From assembly GCA_910589195.1 (NCBI GenBank), contig CAJUTC010000017.1, forward strand, positions 1-64,000: a DNA stretch of 64,000 bases, read 5' to 3'. Within the stretch, counting starts at the first letter, position 1; every line of letters starts with the position of its first letter. Positions 9,363 to 17,434 of the stretch are shown here, in pieces. Made by a program: the position numbers and the translations under genes. Source of the DNA: an uncultured Lachnospiraceae bacterium. GTDB lineage: Bacteria; Bacillota; Clostridia; Lachnospirales; Lachnospiraceae. The notes under the pieces were generated by a model. The model did no database searches. It saw only the letters and a program-made list of their open reading frames with translations, and was not told the origin of the DNA.

Positions 9363-10040
9363 TCATGAACGAAACAAGGCAATTAATGACGGGACAGTCT
9401 GCCCTGGGGAAGCCTTATGAAGAATCCCACTTTTCAGTACATAAATCTGGCTGCACAAAGACAATTCGTCAATTTCATGGGAAGTTAAAATAACGGTTCC
9501 TCCTTCTTTAAGGTATCCTGCTACATACTGCCGGATAGCTTCTTTGCATTCCAAGTCAAGGGCTGCTCCCGGCTCATCCATAATCAGATAAGGCGCATGC
9601 CCTGACAGGGCACAAGCCAGGCTCAGACGCTTTTTCATCCCTCCGGACAGGCGGCTTACTATCATGTTTTCCATAGGCCCAATTCCAAGCATCGCTGCCG
9701 GGCCGTTTTCTAAATCCTGGCGCATCCGTTTCCTGCTCCCCTTATACCATAAAGACAGGTTATCCTTTACGGTAAGTTCCGGAATAAACGGATTTTCCTG
9801 GGGAACATAAGCAATCCGGTCATAAATCTGCTTCCGGTTAGAAAACAGATCGATCCCATCAACTTCCAGTCTTCCTTTATCTGCTTTTTGAGCCCCGGCT
9901 AAAATAGAAAGCAGGGTGGTTTTTCCACAGCCATTGCTGCCTACAATCCCAATACAGCTTCCTGGCTCCGCGTCAAAACAAACACCCTTTAAAATAGCAC
10001 GCCTGCGGTATGATTTGTATATATCGATTACCTTTAGCAT
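9363..10040 (-). CDS. ABC transporter ATP-binding protein
   Basis: This 225-residue ATPase has Walker A (GSNGCGKTTLLSILAG), Q-loop (YVPQENPF), signature (LSGGMKKRLSLACAL), Walker B (YLIMDEPGAALD) and H-loop (LTSHEIDEL). It is a stand-alone ATPase of the export (ABC-2) type. It lies directly upstream of the zinc-ribbon protein and the two ABC-2 permeases, which presumably form the membrane part. All genes are on the minus strand with short spacing, so they are likely one transcript. Confidence 0.9.
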   Translation of the reverse strand: MLKVIDIYKSYRRRAILKGVCFDAEPGSCIGIVGSNGCGKTTLLSILAGAQKADKGRLEVDGIDLFSNRKQIYDRIAYVPQENPFIPELTVKDNLSLWYKGSRKRMRQDLENGPAAMLGIGPMENMIVSRLSGGMKKRLSLACALSGHAPYLIMDEPGAALDLECKEAIRQYVAGYLKEGGTVILTSHEIDELSLCSQIYVLKSGILHKASPGQTVPSLIALFRS

Positions 10041-10061
10041 ACGTTGCCCTCCCGGTTTCCA

Positions 10062-11405
10062 TTAAACACGCTCTAGTTCAGCCACCAAAGCAGGATAACA
10101 GGCCGCCCTGGCAGCTTCCAAGACAAATTTTTTGTTCTCTGGGATCTGCAGGCGGTACAGGTTTTTTAAAAATGCCAGCACCTGAGAAGGGGAAGTATTG
10201 GCTTCATCTTTTTTAAAAGCCGAAAGCAGGATTTTCAAGGTTTCCTGGCGCCATGGATCCGCTTTTAAGATGGTTACGCTGCAGCTTACGCATTGTTTCT
10301 GGCCTCCGGTTTCATAAAAACAGAAAACCAGAAGTTCCCAGGCGCCTATCAAATTATGGGCAAGAAGGATAGACCTGGAACCGCTTCCATACTGCTCCAT
10401 TAACCCTATAGCTCTTTGCAGGTGATATGCCCCTTTTTCAAACTGCTTCCACTCTACATACTTTTTTCCCATCAGATAGTCATAGTCGCCTTCTTTTGGG
10501 AACCGGCGGATACCCTCTTCATAGACCCTTATGGCCGCCTTTTCATCTCCAAAATCCATATAAATCAACAGAAGATGTTTGAAAATCAATGCTCCCTGGA
10601 TGGAATCCTCACTTATGGTTTTTGGCATAAACGAAACAGCCTGCTGATACCACTTTGCCGCTTCTTCCTGATTCTTCTGCTGGAAATAAGAATCCCCCAA
10701 ATACGACATTAGCTTATAATCCCCTGGATGATCCTCCAACTCTTTTTTCACCAAGTAAAGATTTCGCTCCACCTTCTTTTTCTCTTCCATCTCAGATGGC
10801 GTATATCCGGTGTGATAGACCGCAAGCTCTCTGCTTACATCTTTACAGAAAAAGCTTCCATTTTTTACATAAAGCTTTTCATGAATTCTTCCCTGATAAC
10901 AGATACGTTCCAAATTCCGAAAAATCCGAACTTGAGTTCCGGAGAGAGCCACACCTGCAGTTCCGTCGGCCTTTATGCTTTTATGGAGTTTCAGTTTCTC
11001 TTTTTCCTCTCCTGTTTCATCTTGTAAAATAGCTTCACTCCCGTCTACCTGAATCCAACTGGTCAGCAGTCCATGATACCGGCTTTTTTGCAGGGATTCC
11101 AAATAGCGGACTAATTTTTTCGTATCTTCTGGCCGCATATATTCGTCTGCGTCCAGAAACACAATCCAATCGCCTTTTGCCTTTTGTATGGCATAATTCT
11201 TTGCTGCCGCAAAGTCATCAATCCAAGAAAAATGATACACCGTCGCCCCCATCCGGGCGGCAATTTCCGGAGTCTGATCCTTGCTTCCTGTATCTACTAC
11301 AATCTGTTCCCACATAATATCCTTGCCCCAAGACAAGGCACGACGAATATTTTTTTCTTCATCTTTTACAATCATGCACTGGGAAATTCTGATTTTCTGT
11401 TCCAT
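10062..11405 (-). CDS. Family 2 glycosyltransferase with TPR tail
   Basis: This 447-residue protein has an N-terminal GT2 domain of the SunS-like type: CMIVKDEEKNIRRAL, VDTGSKDQT and the metal-binding DxD motif in VFLDADEYM. The C-terminal half carries TPR-like helices (YLGDSYFQQKNQEEAAKWY, YEEGIRRFPKEGDYDYLMG). Relatives glycosylate peptides or surface proteins in the cytoplasm. A second GT2-TPR gene lies just upstream on the same strand and flagellin genes lie about 8 kb away, so flagellin or surface-protein glycosylation is plausible but inferred. Confidence 0.85.
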   Translation of the reverse strand: MEQKIRISQCMIVKDEEKNIRRALSWGKDIMWEQIVVDTGSKDQTPEIAARMGATVYHFSWIDDFAAAKNYAIQKAKGDWIVFLDADEYMRPEDTKKLVRYLESLQKSRYHGLLTSWIQVDGSEAILQDETGEEKEKLKLHKSIKADGTAGVALSGTQVRIFRNLERICYQGRIHEKLYVKNGSFFCKDVSRELAVYHTGYTPSEMEEKKKVERNLYLVKKELEDHPGDYKLMSYLGDSYFQQKNQEEAAKWYQQAVSFMPKTISEDSIQGALIFKHLLLIYMDFGDEKAAIRVYEEGIRRFPKEGDYDYLMGKKYVEWKQFEKGAYHLQRAIGLMEQYGSGSRSILLAHNLIGAWELLVFCFYETGGQKQCVSCSVTILKADPWRQETLKILLSAFKKDEANTSPSQVLAFLKNLYRLQIPENKKFVLEAARAACYPALVAELERV

Positions 11406-11424
11406 GCTTTACCTGTTCCATTTG

Positions 11425-12507
11425 TTAATTATTGATTTCTTTTAAACGTTCCATTGCCAGGCCATAGCCTTCTTTTGCTGCCTGTTTATAATACTTTACT
11501 GCCAGCTCATTCTGCCCGGAAACTTCATACCAAGCTCCCAGATTGTACGCTGCCTTAAAGGATCCGGTTCCTACCACCCCGCCAAGCTCTGGCCGCTCTC
11601 CAGATTTTAAGCACCTTAAGTAGCATCTTTCAATATTGGGAAGCAGGCCAATATAACGTTGTACATCGGATAAAACCCGTTTCATATAAAAAAGGCCGCA
11701 CACAAAACTAAAGTCCGACCAATTTCCTAAACCATTTTCTTCCTGCTTCACAATTTCTGACGCTTCGTCAAGATGGAGATCCGTTCCCAGATCCAGCAAT
11801 GTATACAGATACAGTACCAATCCTCTGGGGCGATAAGCCTCTCTTTTTCCGGTCATCTGGTAAAATTCGCGAAAATGGGGAAGGCTTTCTTCCAGCCGCT
11901 TTAAATTCCTGAGAGTTGACGCAAGCTGGAACTGGTAATATCCATCCTTTGGATGTTCCGCAACCGCCTGCTCCAGATAAGGAAGGTTCCGCTCTCCTTT
12001 ATCTGCCACCAGGTAACCATCATGGTCAGCCTGCAAAGGGATGGGATAACAAGGAGCGTTCCCCGCTGGCTGTTCATGGATCCGTCCCTCATAGCAGACA
12101 CCTTTTGGAAGAAGCCTTGGGAGAACCGAGGTGCTTACACTGATTCCCCCTTCATCTGGATAGGAATCATAAAGGGTAATCCCCCCAAGCCATTTTCCTT
12201 TCCGGCTGCTAAGAACCTGTTCGAGCCTGCCGCGGCTGCTTCCTGGCCGGATATACTCATCTGCGTCCAAAACCAAGTTCCAATCTGCATCTGACTGGGA
12301 TAAGGCAAAGTTACGGGCAGCGGCAAAATCATTCCCCCAGGGAAACTTCCGGATTACTGCTCCCATATCCTCTGCGATATCCACGGTCTTGTCAGAAGAA
12401 CCTGTATCCACAATAATAATCTGATCCACCAGCGGTTTTGCCGCTTGTAAACATTTCCTCAGGGAGCGTTCTTCATTTTTTACAATCATTACTAAATTAA
12501 TCTTCAT
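11425..12507 (-). CDS. Family 2 glycosyltransferase with TPR tail
   Basis: This 360-residue GT2 enzyme begins MKINLVMIVKNEERSLRKCL, with VDTGSSDKT and the DxD motif LVLDADEYI. A helical TPR-like C-terminus includes AAYNLGAWYEVSGQNELAVKY, a Sel1/TPR signature. I use ATG 12507 because the GT2 fold starts there; an in-frame GTG at 12528 would add seven residues. It is paralogous to the next gene (10062-11405), sharing the NEE/DTGS/DADEY motifs. Together they may build a two-step glycan. Confidence 0.85.
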   Translation of the reverse strand: MKINLVMIVKNEERSLRKCLQAAKPLVDQIIIVDTGSSDKTVDIAEDMGAVIRKFPWGNDFAAARNFALSQSDADWNLVLDADEYIRPGSSRGRLEQVLSSRKGKWLGGITLYDSYPDEGGISVSTSVLPRLLPKGVCYEGRIHEQPAGNAPCYPIPLQADHDGYLVADKGERNLPYLEQAVAEHPKDGYYQFQLASTLRNLKRLEESLPHFREFYQMTGKREAYRPRGLVLYLYTLLDLGTDLHLDEASEIVKQEENGLGNWSDFSFVCGLFYMKRVLSDVQRYIGLLPNIERCYLRCLKSGERPELGGVVGTGSFKAAYNLGAWYEVSGQNELAVKYYKQAAKEGYGLAMERLKEINN

Positions 12508-12609
12508 TCCCTTTCTTCTCCCTGTCACTGCATTTGCCGCGGGGATTCTTTTCCTTTCAAATGTTCTGTTTTCTCGTTTCAGGCGGGGTGATGTACGTTC
12601 CTGTTATAC

Positions 12610-13233
12610 TCACCTCTTATTTTGTCTGCTCATCCTCTCCTTCTGCTTGGCAAAAACATATTTCCGTATGGCGGCCTCTGCTTCCATGGTAAGGTTGGAA
12701 AACTGGCAGCCATAGCTGTATTCTCCCTTTATCAGGGAACCAATCCGAAGAACTCTTGCTTCCAGCTCAAACGTATCTCCAGAAAAACGGCAGCGGAAGG
12801 TAAAATGTTCATTTTTCTTTAATACCTGGGGAGTAACCAGGAACAATCCGCCAGCGCTGATATTGCCTATGGTTCCAGAAAAATATGTACCTTTTTGCGT
12901 AATAAACTCCATAGCCAGATTCACCTTCACCCGCAGATCCTTCTGCCTTTGGAATGTATCCTGCACATTTAAAATGGAGCAAGAAGCGGTCCATGGCTCC
13001 TTCATCCGATTGGGATGAGTGCTTTTTTGGATCACCAGTTCACAGTGACTACGTACTACCCCATACTGCCCATCATAAAAATCCACATATGTTTTGATCC
13101 GGATGCTACGTAATTTCGAATAATGGAAAAACAACCAAATATGGTTTTCATCCGTCATTTCCACCCGTGCCTTCGCCAAAGGACGGTTATCTGTTCCATA
13201 TACCAGGCAGTTTTCGCAGTCTTTTAATGCCAT
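12610..13233 (-). CDS. PilZ-domain protein (candidate c-di-GMP reader)
   Basis: This 207-residue protein has an N-terminal YcgR-N-like half (residues 1-95) followed by a PilZ domain. The second PilZ motif is clear: GTIGNISAGGLFLV (N/DxSxxG). The first motif reads RQKDLRVKV; aligned to the usual RRxxxR it keeps the outer arginines but has Gln where the second Arg is expected, so nucleotide binding may be altered. It probably modulates motility or surface glycan output. It sits between the lytic transglycosylase and the glycosyltransferases on the same strand. Confidence 0.85.
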   Translation of the reverse strand: MALKDCENCLVYGTDNRPLAKARVEMTDENHIWLFFHYSKLRSIRIKTYVDFYDGQYGVVRSHCELVIQKSTHPNRMKEPWTASCSILNVQDTFQRQKDLRVKVNLAMEFITQKGTYFSGTIGNISAGGLFLVTPQVLKKNEHFTFRCRFSGDTFELEARVLRIGSLIKGEYSYGCQFSNLTMEAEAAIRKYVFAKQKERMSRQNKR

Positions 13234-13284
13234 ATATGTATCCCCCTTATGCCTTTATCCTTTCTTATTCTGCCAGAAAGCTGT

Positions 13285-14142
13285 TTATACATTAATTGTC
13301 CCTACCTCTCTGCTGGCATTCATCATCATTTGCAGGCGGAGCATCTCAATTAAACTGGCATAACTGGCTTTACTCATGGAAATCGTATCACCATCGTCGC
13401 TTACAGCCGCTCCAAGCATCATCCCAAGGACATCGCTTGAGCCAAGCCCTGACTGGCCGGAAAAACCATACATCCCAAGCTGGCTGTAAGAAGAACCGTA
13501 CTGGCTGCCATAAGAACTGCCATATAAACTGCCCAACTGGCTATAGGAAGAAGTTCCATATAATCCCATCTGGTTATAATAATTACCAGACAGGCCGTTG
13601 GAACGGTTTGTCATTACCGTTTTTCCGGAGTAAATTGGGCCGCCGCCCATATAAGAAGTAACGATCTTAACGTAATTCTGCGTTTCCTGATAGGGAGGAA
13701 TTCCGCCATACTTTTGAACGCTGTTAGGCCCTGCGTTATAAGCAGCCAGCGCTAAGCTTACATCGCCGTTAAACCGATCCAAATTTTCCCGTAAATACTT
13801 GGTTCCGCCCATAATATTCTGTCTGGCATCATATGGATCTGAAACGCCTAAGGAACGGGCCGTAGCAGGCATTAGCTGCATCACACCGATAGCTCCGGCT
13901 TTTGATACCGCATTAGGGTTAAAATTTGATTCCGCTTTCGCAACCGCTTTAATTAAATTTAACGGAACATTGTATGTTTTAGAAGCCTCTTCAAAAATCG
14001 CATCCATACTTTCCGATCCGCTTTGAATTTTGCTTTGGAAAACGGTCTGGAAATTCCCATTCACTTTCTGTCCAACCCGTGAATCATTCCCCTTTTGAAA
14101 ATTCGCGCCATTTATATCCGTTACTGATGTTACCAATCCCAT
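13285..14142 (-). CDS. Lytic transglycosylase (SLT fold), flagellum-associated
   Basis: Residues around 45-165 form a Slt70-type domain: catalytic Glu in AVAKAESNFNPNAVSK, then GAIGVMQLMPATARSLG, NIMGGTKYLRENL and ALAAYNAGPNSVQKYGG. The first 45 residues lack a clear signal peptide, suggesting export by another route, perhaps the flagellar apparatus. The C-terminal third is rich in Gly, Ser, Tyr and Gln with YGSS/YSQLG repeats. It cleaves peptidoglycan and could open the wall for the flagellar rod, the role FlgJ plays in proteobacteria. It is followed by the PilZ gene. Confidence 0.9.
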   Translation of the reverse strand: MGLVTSVTDINGANFQKGNDSRVGQKVNGNFQTVFQSKIQSGSESMDAIFEEASKTYNVPLNLIKAVAKAESNFNPNAVSKAGAIGVMQLMPATARSLGVSDPYDARQNIMGGTKYLRENLDRFNGDVSLALAAYNAGPNSVQKYGGIPPYQETQNYVKIVTSYMGGGPIYSGKTVMTNRSNGLSGNYYNQMGLYGTSSYSQLGSLYGSSYGSQYGSSYSQLGMYGFSGQSGLGSSDVLGMMLGAAVSDDGDTISMSKASYASLIEMLRLQMMMNASREVGTINV

Positions 14143-14200
14143 TGTTATCTACTCCTTTTTCTCCCAATCTTCTATGCCAATCGTCAGCAGGAGCTACATG

Positions 14201-15424
14201 CTAATTCACCGCTGCTCCGTCTGCGCCTATGGTTCTTCCGTCTAATACGGCATTCACAGCCATACTGCCGTCACTGAAAAAATAGTACCAACGTCCATTC
14301 CCATCCTGGAACCAGCCTGTATGCATCCGCCCATCCAGATCCATATAATACCACTTTCCATTCAACTGCAACCAGCCCCGGTGCATTTTTCCGGATCCAT
14401 CTGTGTAATACCAGACACCTGGCTGTGGTTGGATCCAGCCAATTCCCATGCCGCCGTTTTCGTATAAATAGTACCAGCTATCCCCTTCCGGATTTACCCA
14501 TCCGGTTTGCATCCGGCCATTGGCATCCATATAATACCAAAAACCTTCAATATTCTGCCAGCCTTTTGTCATTTCTCCATTCTGTCCAAAATAATACCAA
14601 AAACCGGAAATTTTTTTCCAGGTATTGATTTCCTTGCTTCCGTCAGGCAGAATATAGCTATTTCCCTTTACAGAACCGCCATCACCGGTCCCGCTGCTGT
14701 TTTCCTCTTCCCAGTCAAGCTCCTGAGAAGTAGAAGAAACAAAATTCCCTTCCTTCAGGTATTGTTTCTCATCCTTTGTAATGGGGATGGCTTTTACCTC
14801 ATAATAATAGGTTTTATCATCGTCTGCCATAAACTCGCTTAAGTCAATGGAATTCGTTTCCACATTCATCCGCTTCACTACCTTGTTATCGCCATACAAA
14901 ACCAAGGTGTATCCTGGCGCGTGCTCTACGGAATTCCACACAGCCCTGCCAGCGTTTTTGCTGCTCCATCCGGCTCTGTCAGTATCGCCTAGCACCATTA
15001 CAGGACGATAATCTACTTTAACTTGAAGTTTCCCGTCATCCAGCGCCTTTGCTGACACAAAATCTGCGCCGGTTATTTTACACTGGGTACGGGTTAGCGA
15101 AACCGGGAACACTTTCCCTTCGTCTGCCTGTACGGTAATTTCTGTCCGCACCTTCTTCCCAGGCTTCCATTTGTCATAATTAGTCCGATACTGGATATCT
15201 CCAAGAGAACAGCCATCCCCTGTAAGGGAAATTTCCGGATCCGGTATCTCGCCTGCTTCCCCATAAGTAGTTTTAAAGGTAATTGCGATCGTTTCAATTA
15301 CACTGGAGTCTGATGCTGCCTGGCTTTTTATTGCGCTTCCGGTCAAAAGAAGCAACACTGCTAACATGCAGGCGCAGCTTTTGGCAGTTACCGTTTTTAA
15401 TTGCTTTAACATTCTTCCGCCCAT
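14201..15424 (-). CDS. Secreted cell-wall-binding-repeat protein
   Basis: This 407-residue protein starts with a signal peptide (CACMLAVLLLLTGSAIKSQA). An N-terminal domain and a fibronectin-like segment follow (residues 30-240), then about six choline-binding or glucan-binding repeats, each with a WYY core (GFWYYMDANGRMQTGW, GKWYYMDLDGRMHTGW). ATG 15424 has GGAG 7 bases upstream. Such repeats bind teichoic acid or wall glycan. It is paralogous in layout to the next gene upstream (15507-16883), suggesting tandem duplication. Its place in a flagellar accessory run suggests a wall-anchored surface function. Confidence 0.85.
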   Translation of the reverse strand: MGGRMLKQLKTVTAKSCACMLAVLLLLTGSAIKSQAASDSSVIETIAITFKTTYGEAGEIPDPEISLTGDGCSLGDIQYRTNYDKWKPGKKVRTEITVQADEGKVFPVSLTRTQCKITGADFVSAKALDDGKLQVKVDYRPVMVLGDTDRAGWSSKNAGRAVWNSVEHAPGYTLVLYGDNKVVKRMNVETNSIDLSEFMADDDKTYYYEVKAIPITKDEKQYLKEGNFVSSTSQELDWEEENSSGTGDGGSVKGNSYILPDGSKEINTWKKISGFWYYFGQNGEMTKGWQNIEGFWYYMDANGRMQTGWVNPEGDSWYYLYENGGMGIGWIQPQPGVWYYTDGSGKMHRGWLQLNGKWYYMDLDGRMHTGWFQDGNGRWYYFFSDGSMAVNAVLDGRTIGADGAAVN

Positions 15425-15506
15425 TTTATTTCTCCTCGCCTTCTGCTTATTTTGCCTTCCACATTCTCATACTTTTTACATTCCTAAAATGTTTTTCTTC
15501 TGCTTT

Positions 15507-16883
15507 CTACTCTCTCCAAACTCCATCATCCCCTACATACATCCCGCCTATCTGGGTATTTACCGCCATTTCTCCGGTTTCCGGATAGAAATAGTACCAC
15601 AGACCGTCTATCTGGCACCAGCCTTCCATAATCTGGCCGTTGGAATCCGCAAAATAATTTTTCTCATCTCTTCGGATCCATCCGGTAAACATAGCGCCCT
15701 CAAGGCCATTTTCTAAGGTATTCATGTAATACAGCTTCCCATCCAGCCGCAGCCATCCGGTAAACATGGTTCCATCTTGATTAAAATAATAATAATTGGC
15801 TCCAATTACTCTCCAACCGGTTACCATAGAACCAGCCGGATGTTGACCTTCTGCTTCTGTCCGCAGAAAATACCAGTTATTTTCTAATTTCGTCCAGCCA
15901 AGACCCATCTGCCCGTCTGAATGAAGGTAATAATATTCCCCTCCGATTTGCTGCCAGCCGGTGAGCATGGCTCCGTTTGCGTCAAAATAATACCACAGAC
16001 CGTTTAAGTTCATCCAGCCATCTTTAAAAACGCTGCCATTGGGATAACGGTAGCCCCACACATTTCCTTCCTGAAACCAGCCTACTTTATCTTGGGTTCC
16101 CTTTACTACGGAAGGATCGCTGTTTTGCTTGCCTTTTCCATCTGAAACGTAACGTTCTGTAATCTGAAGCTCGCCGGATTCCACCCAGTCGCTTTTATTT
16201 CCGTATTTTTTTTGTTCCGTGGTTCCTGGAATCGTCCTGACCCGGAACGTATAATCCCCATCCTCTGTCATGTAGGGATAAAAATTATAAGTTCTGGAGG
16301 AAGTTTGGGAAACCTTAAAAACGCTTTTCTCATCCCGGTAAAGCTGTACTTCGTAATATCCGGAATCATTATCCGGCTTCTCCCATCTGGCTTCTCCTAA
16401 ATTTTGTTCATTCCAGAAAGCATCTTTCGGCGGATCATAATCTCCCTTAACCGGCTTTACCCGCAAGGTAACCACTAAGGAATCACCGTCCCGCCGAGCA
16501 GACACAAAAGTACCGCCGCTGACCTTTATATTCGATTCCTTATAACTGGCCAGAAAATAATACTCGCTTACATCATCCGGTTCTAACACCACCTTCATCC
16601 TGGGTTCGTACGCTGTGGTGACGGTTGTGGAACTGTTTTCCACCCACTCTGCCTCTGTAACTGTAAAGTGGGTTCCTTTCTGTGTTACCAGCACGCCTCC
16701 CTTCGGCGCGTTCCCTGTGCCGATCTGAATATCCGGAAGGCGTTTCCCCGTTTCCAGATTCGACGATACTTTAATGTTCACGCTGTTAATCGGCCTTGTT
16801 GCCGCCAACAGCTCTAGGGGGGCGCACAGCAGGAAAATCCCTGCCAAAACAAACAGCGCCCATTGTTTCATCCTCTGAATCAT
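15507..16883 (-). CDS. Secreted cell-wall-binding-repeat protein (paralogue)
   Basis: This 458-residue protein has a signal peptide (WALFVLAGIFLLCAPLELLAA), an N-terminal domain with a fibronectin-like module (residues 30-260) and about seven C-terminal WYY/YYY repeats (GLWYYFDANGAMLTGW, GANYYYFNQDGTMFTGW). I choose ATG 16883, which has AGGAGG 9 bases upstream; the longer open frame to 16940 adds residues without a ribosome site. It has the same domain order as the 14201-15424 protein. It lies directly behind the FhlB-like gene in the run headed by a sigma-28-type promoter. Confidence 0.85.
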   Translation of the reverse strand: MIQRMKQWALFVLAGIFLLCAPLELLAATRPINSVNIKVSSNLETGKRLPDIQIGTGNAPKGGVLVTQKGTHFTVTEAEWVENSSTTVTTAYEPRMKVVLEPDDVSEYYFLASYKESNIKVSGGTFVSARRDGDSLVVTLRVKPVKGDYDPPKDAFWNEQNLGEARWEKPDNDSGYYEVQLYRDEKSVFKVSQTSSRTYNFYPYMTEDGDYTFRVRTIPGTTEQKKYGNKSDWVESGELQITERYVSDGKGKQNSDPSVVKGTQDKVGWFQEGNVWGYRYPNGSVFKDGWMNLNGLWYYFDANGAMLTGWQQIGGEYYYLHSDGQMGLGWTKLENNWYFLRTEAEGQHPAGSMVTGWRVIGANYYYFNQDGTMFTGWLRLDGKLYYMNTLENGLEGAMFTGWIRRDEKNYFADSNGQIMEGWCQIDGLWYYFYPETGEMAVNTQIGGMYVGDDGVWRE

Positions 16884-16978
16884 AAATCTTAACCTCCTGA
16901 CGTTCGGCCAAATGCGGCTGATATTTGCTTTGCTTTCCACACTTCATATCCCGCTTTTCGTACGCTGTTAGCGTTCTT

Positions 16979-17434
16979 TTACTTCCGGCCTCTGCGCCCG
17001 GCGCTTCTAAGAGTAGATTTTCCAGGATCCGTGCCTTCTGTTACTGGCCCGCCGCCAGTTTCACTACCGGTTTCAGCAACTCCTGGCTGCCCCTGTCCCG
17101 CCGCCTCTGGCAGTTCCTCTGCATTTTGTCCTTCTAAAAGGGTTTCCTCCGGCTTTTCATCCCGTCCTGGCACAAATCCAAGAAAATAAATATAAATTTC
17201 AACAATCGCCTGGTATAATTCCCTGGGAATCTCAGAACCAAGCTTTAACTGGGTTAAAAGTGTTGCCAAAGAATCATCCTCGTATACCGGAACCCCCGCT
17301 TCCAGGGCGGTTTCTGTAATCCGCTCTGCCATGTATCCCATACCGGAAGCCACAATAATCGGCGCCCCGTTTTTTTCAGGATTGTATTTTAAGGCCACTG
17401 CTTTCTGCCGCATCAACTCATCAAATTCTGACAT
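16979..17434 (-). CDS. FlhB C-terminal-domain-like protein (FhlB/YlqH type)
   Basis: This 151-residue protein matches only the cytoplasmic C-terminal half of FlhB: AVALKYNPEKNGAPIIVASG, ITETALEAGVPVYEDDSLATLL and AIVEIYIYFLGFVPG. The NPTH autocleavage motif and the membrane domain are absent. The last 45 residues are rich in Glu, Gly and Pro. The start is ATG 17434 with AGGAGAGG 7 bases upstream, overlapping the preceding gene by 14 bases. Bacillus carries the same pair, ylqG-ylqH. FlhB-C controls switching of export substrates, so a regulatory or substitute role is likely. Full-length FlhB is present elsewhere in this window. Confidence 0.85.
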   Translation of the reverse strand: MSEFDELMRQKAVALKYNPEKNGAPIIVASGMGYMAERITETALEAGVPVYEDDSLATLLTQLKLGSEIPRELYQAIVEIYIYFLGFVPGRDEKPEETLLEGQNAEELPEAAGQGQPGVAETGSETGGGPVTEGTDPGKSTLRSAGRRGRK

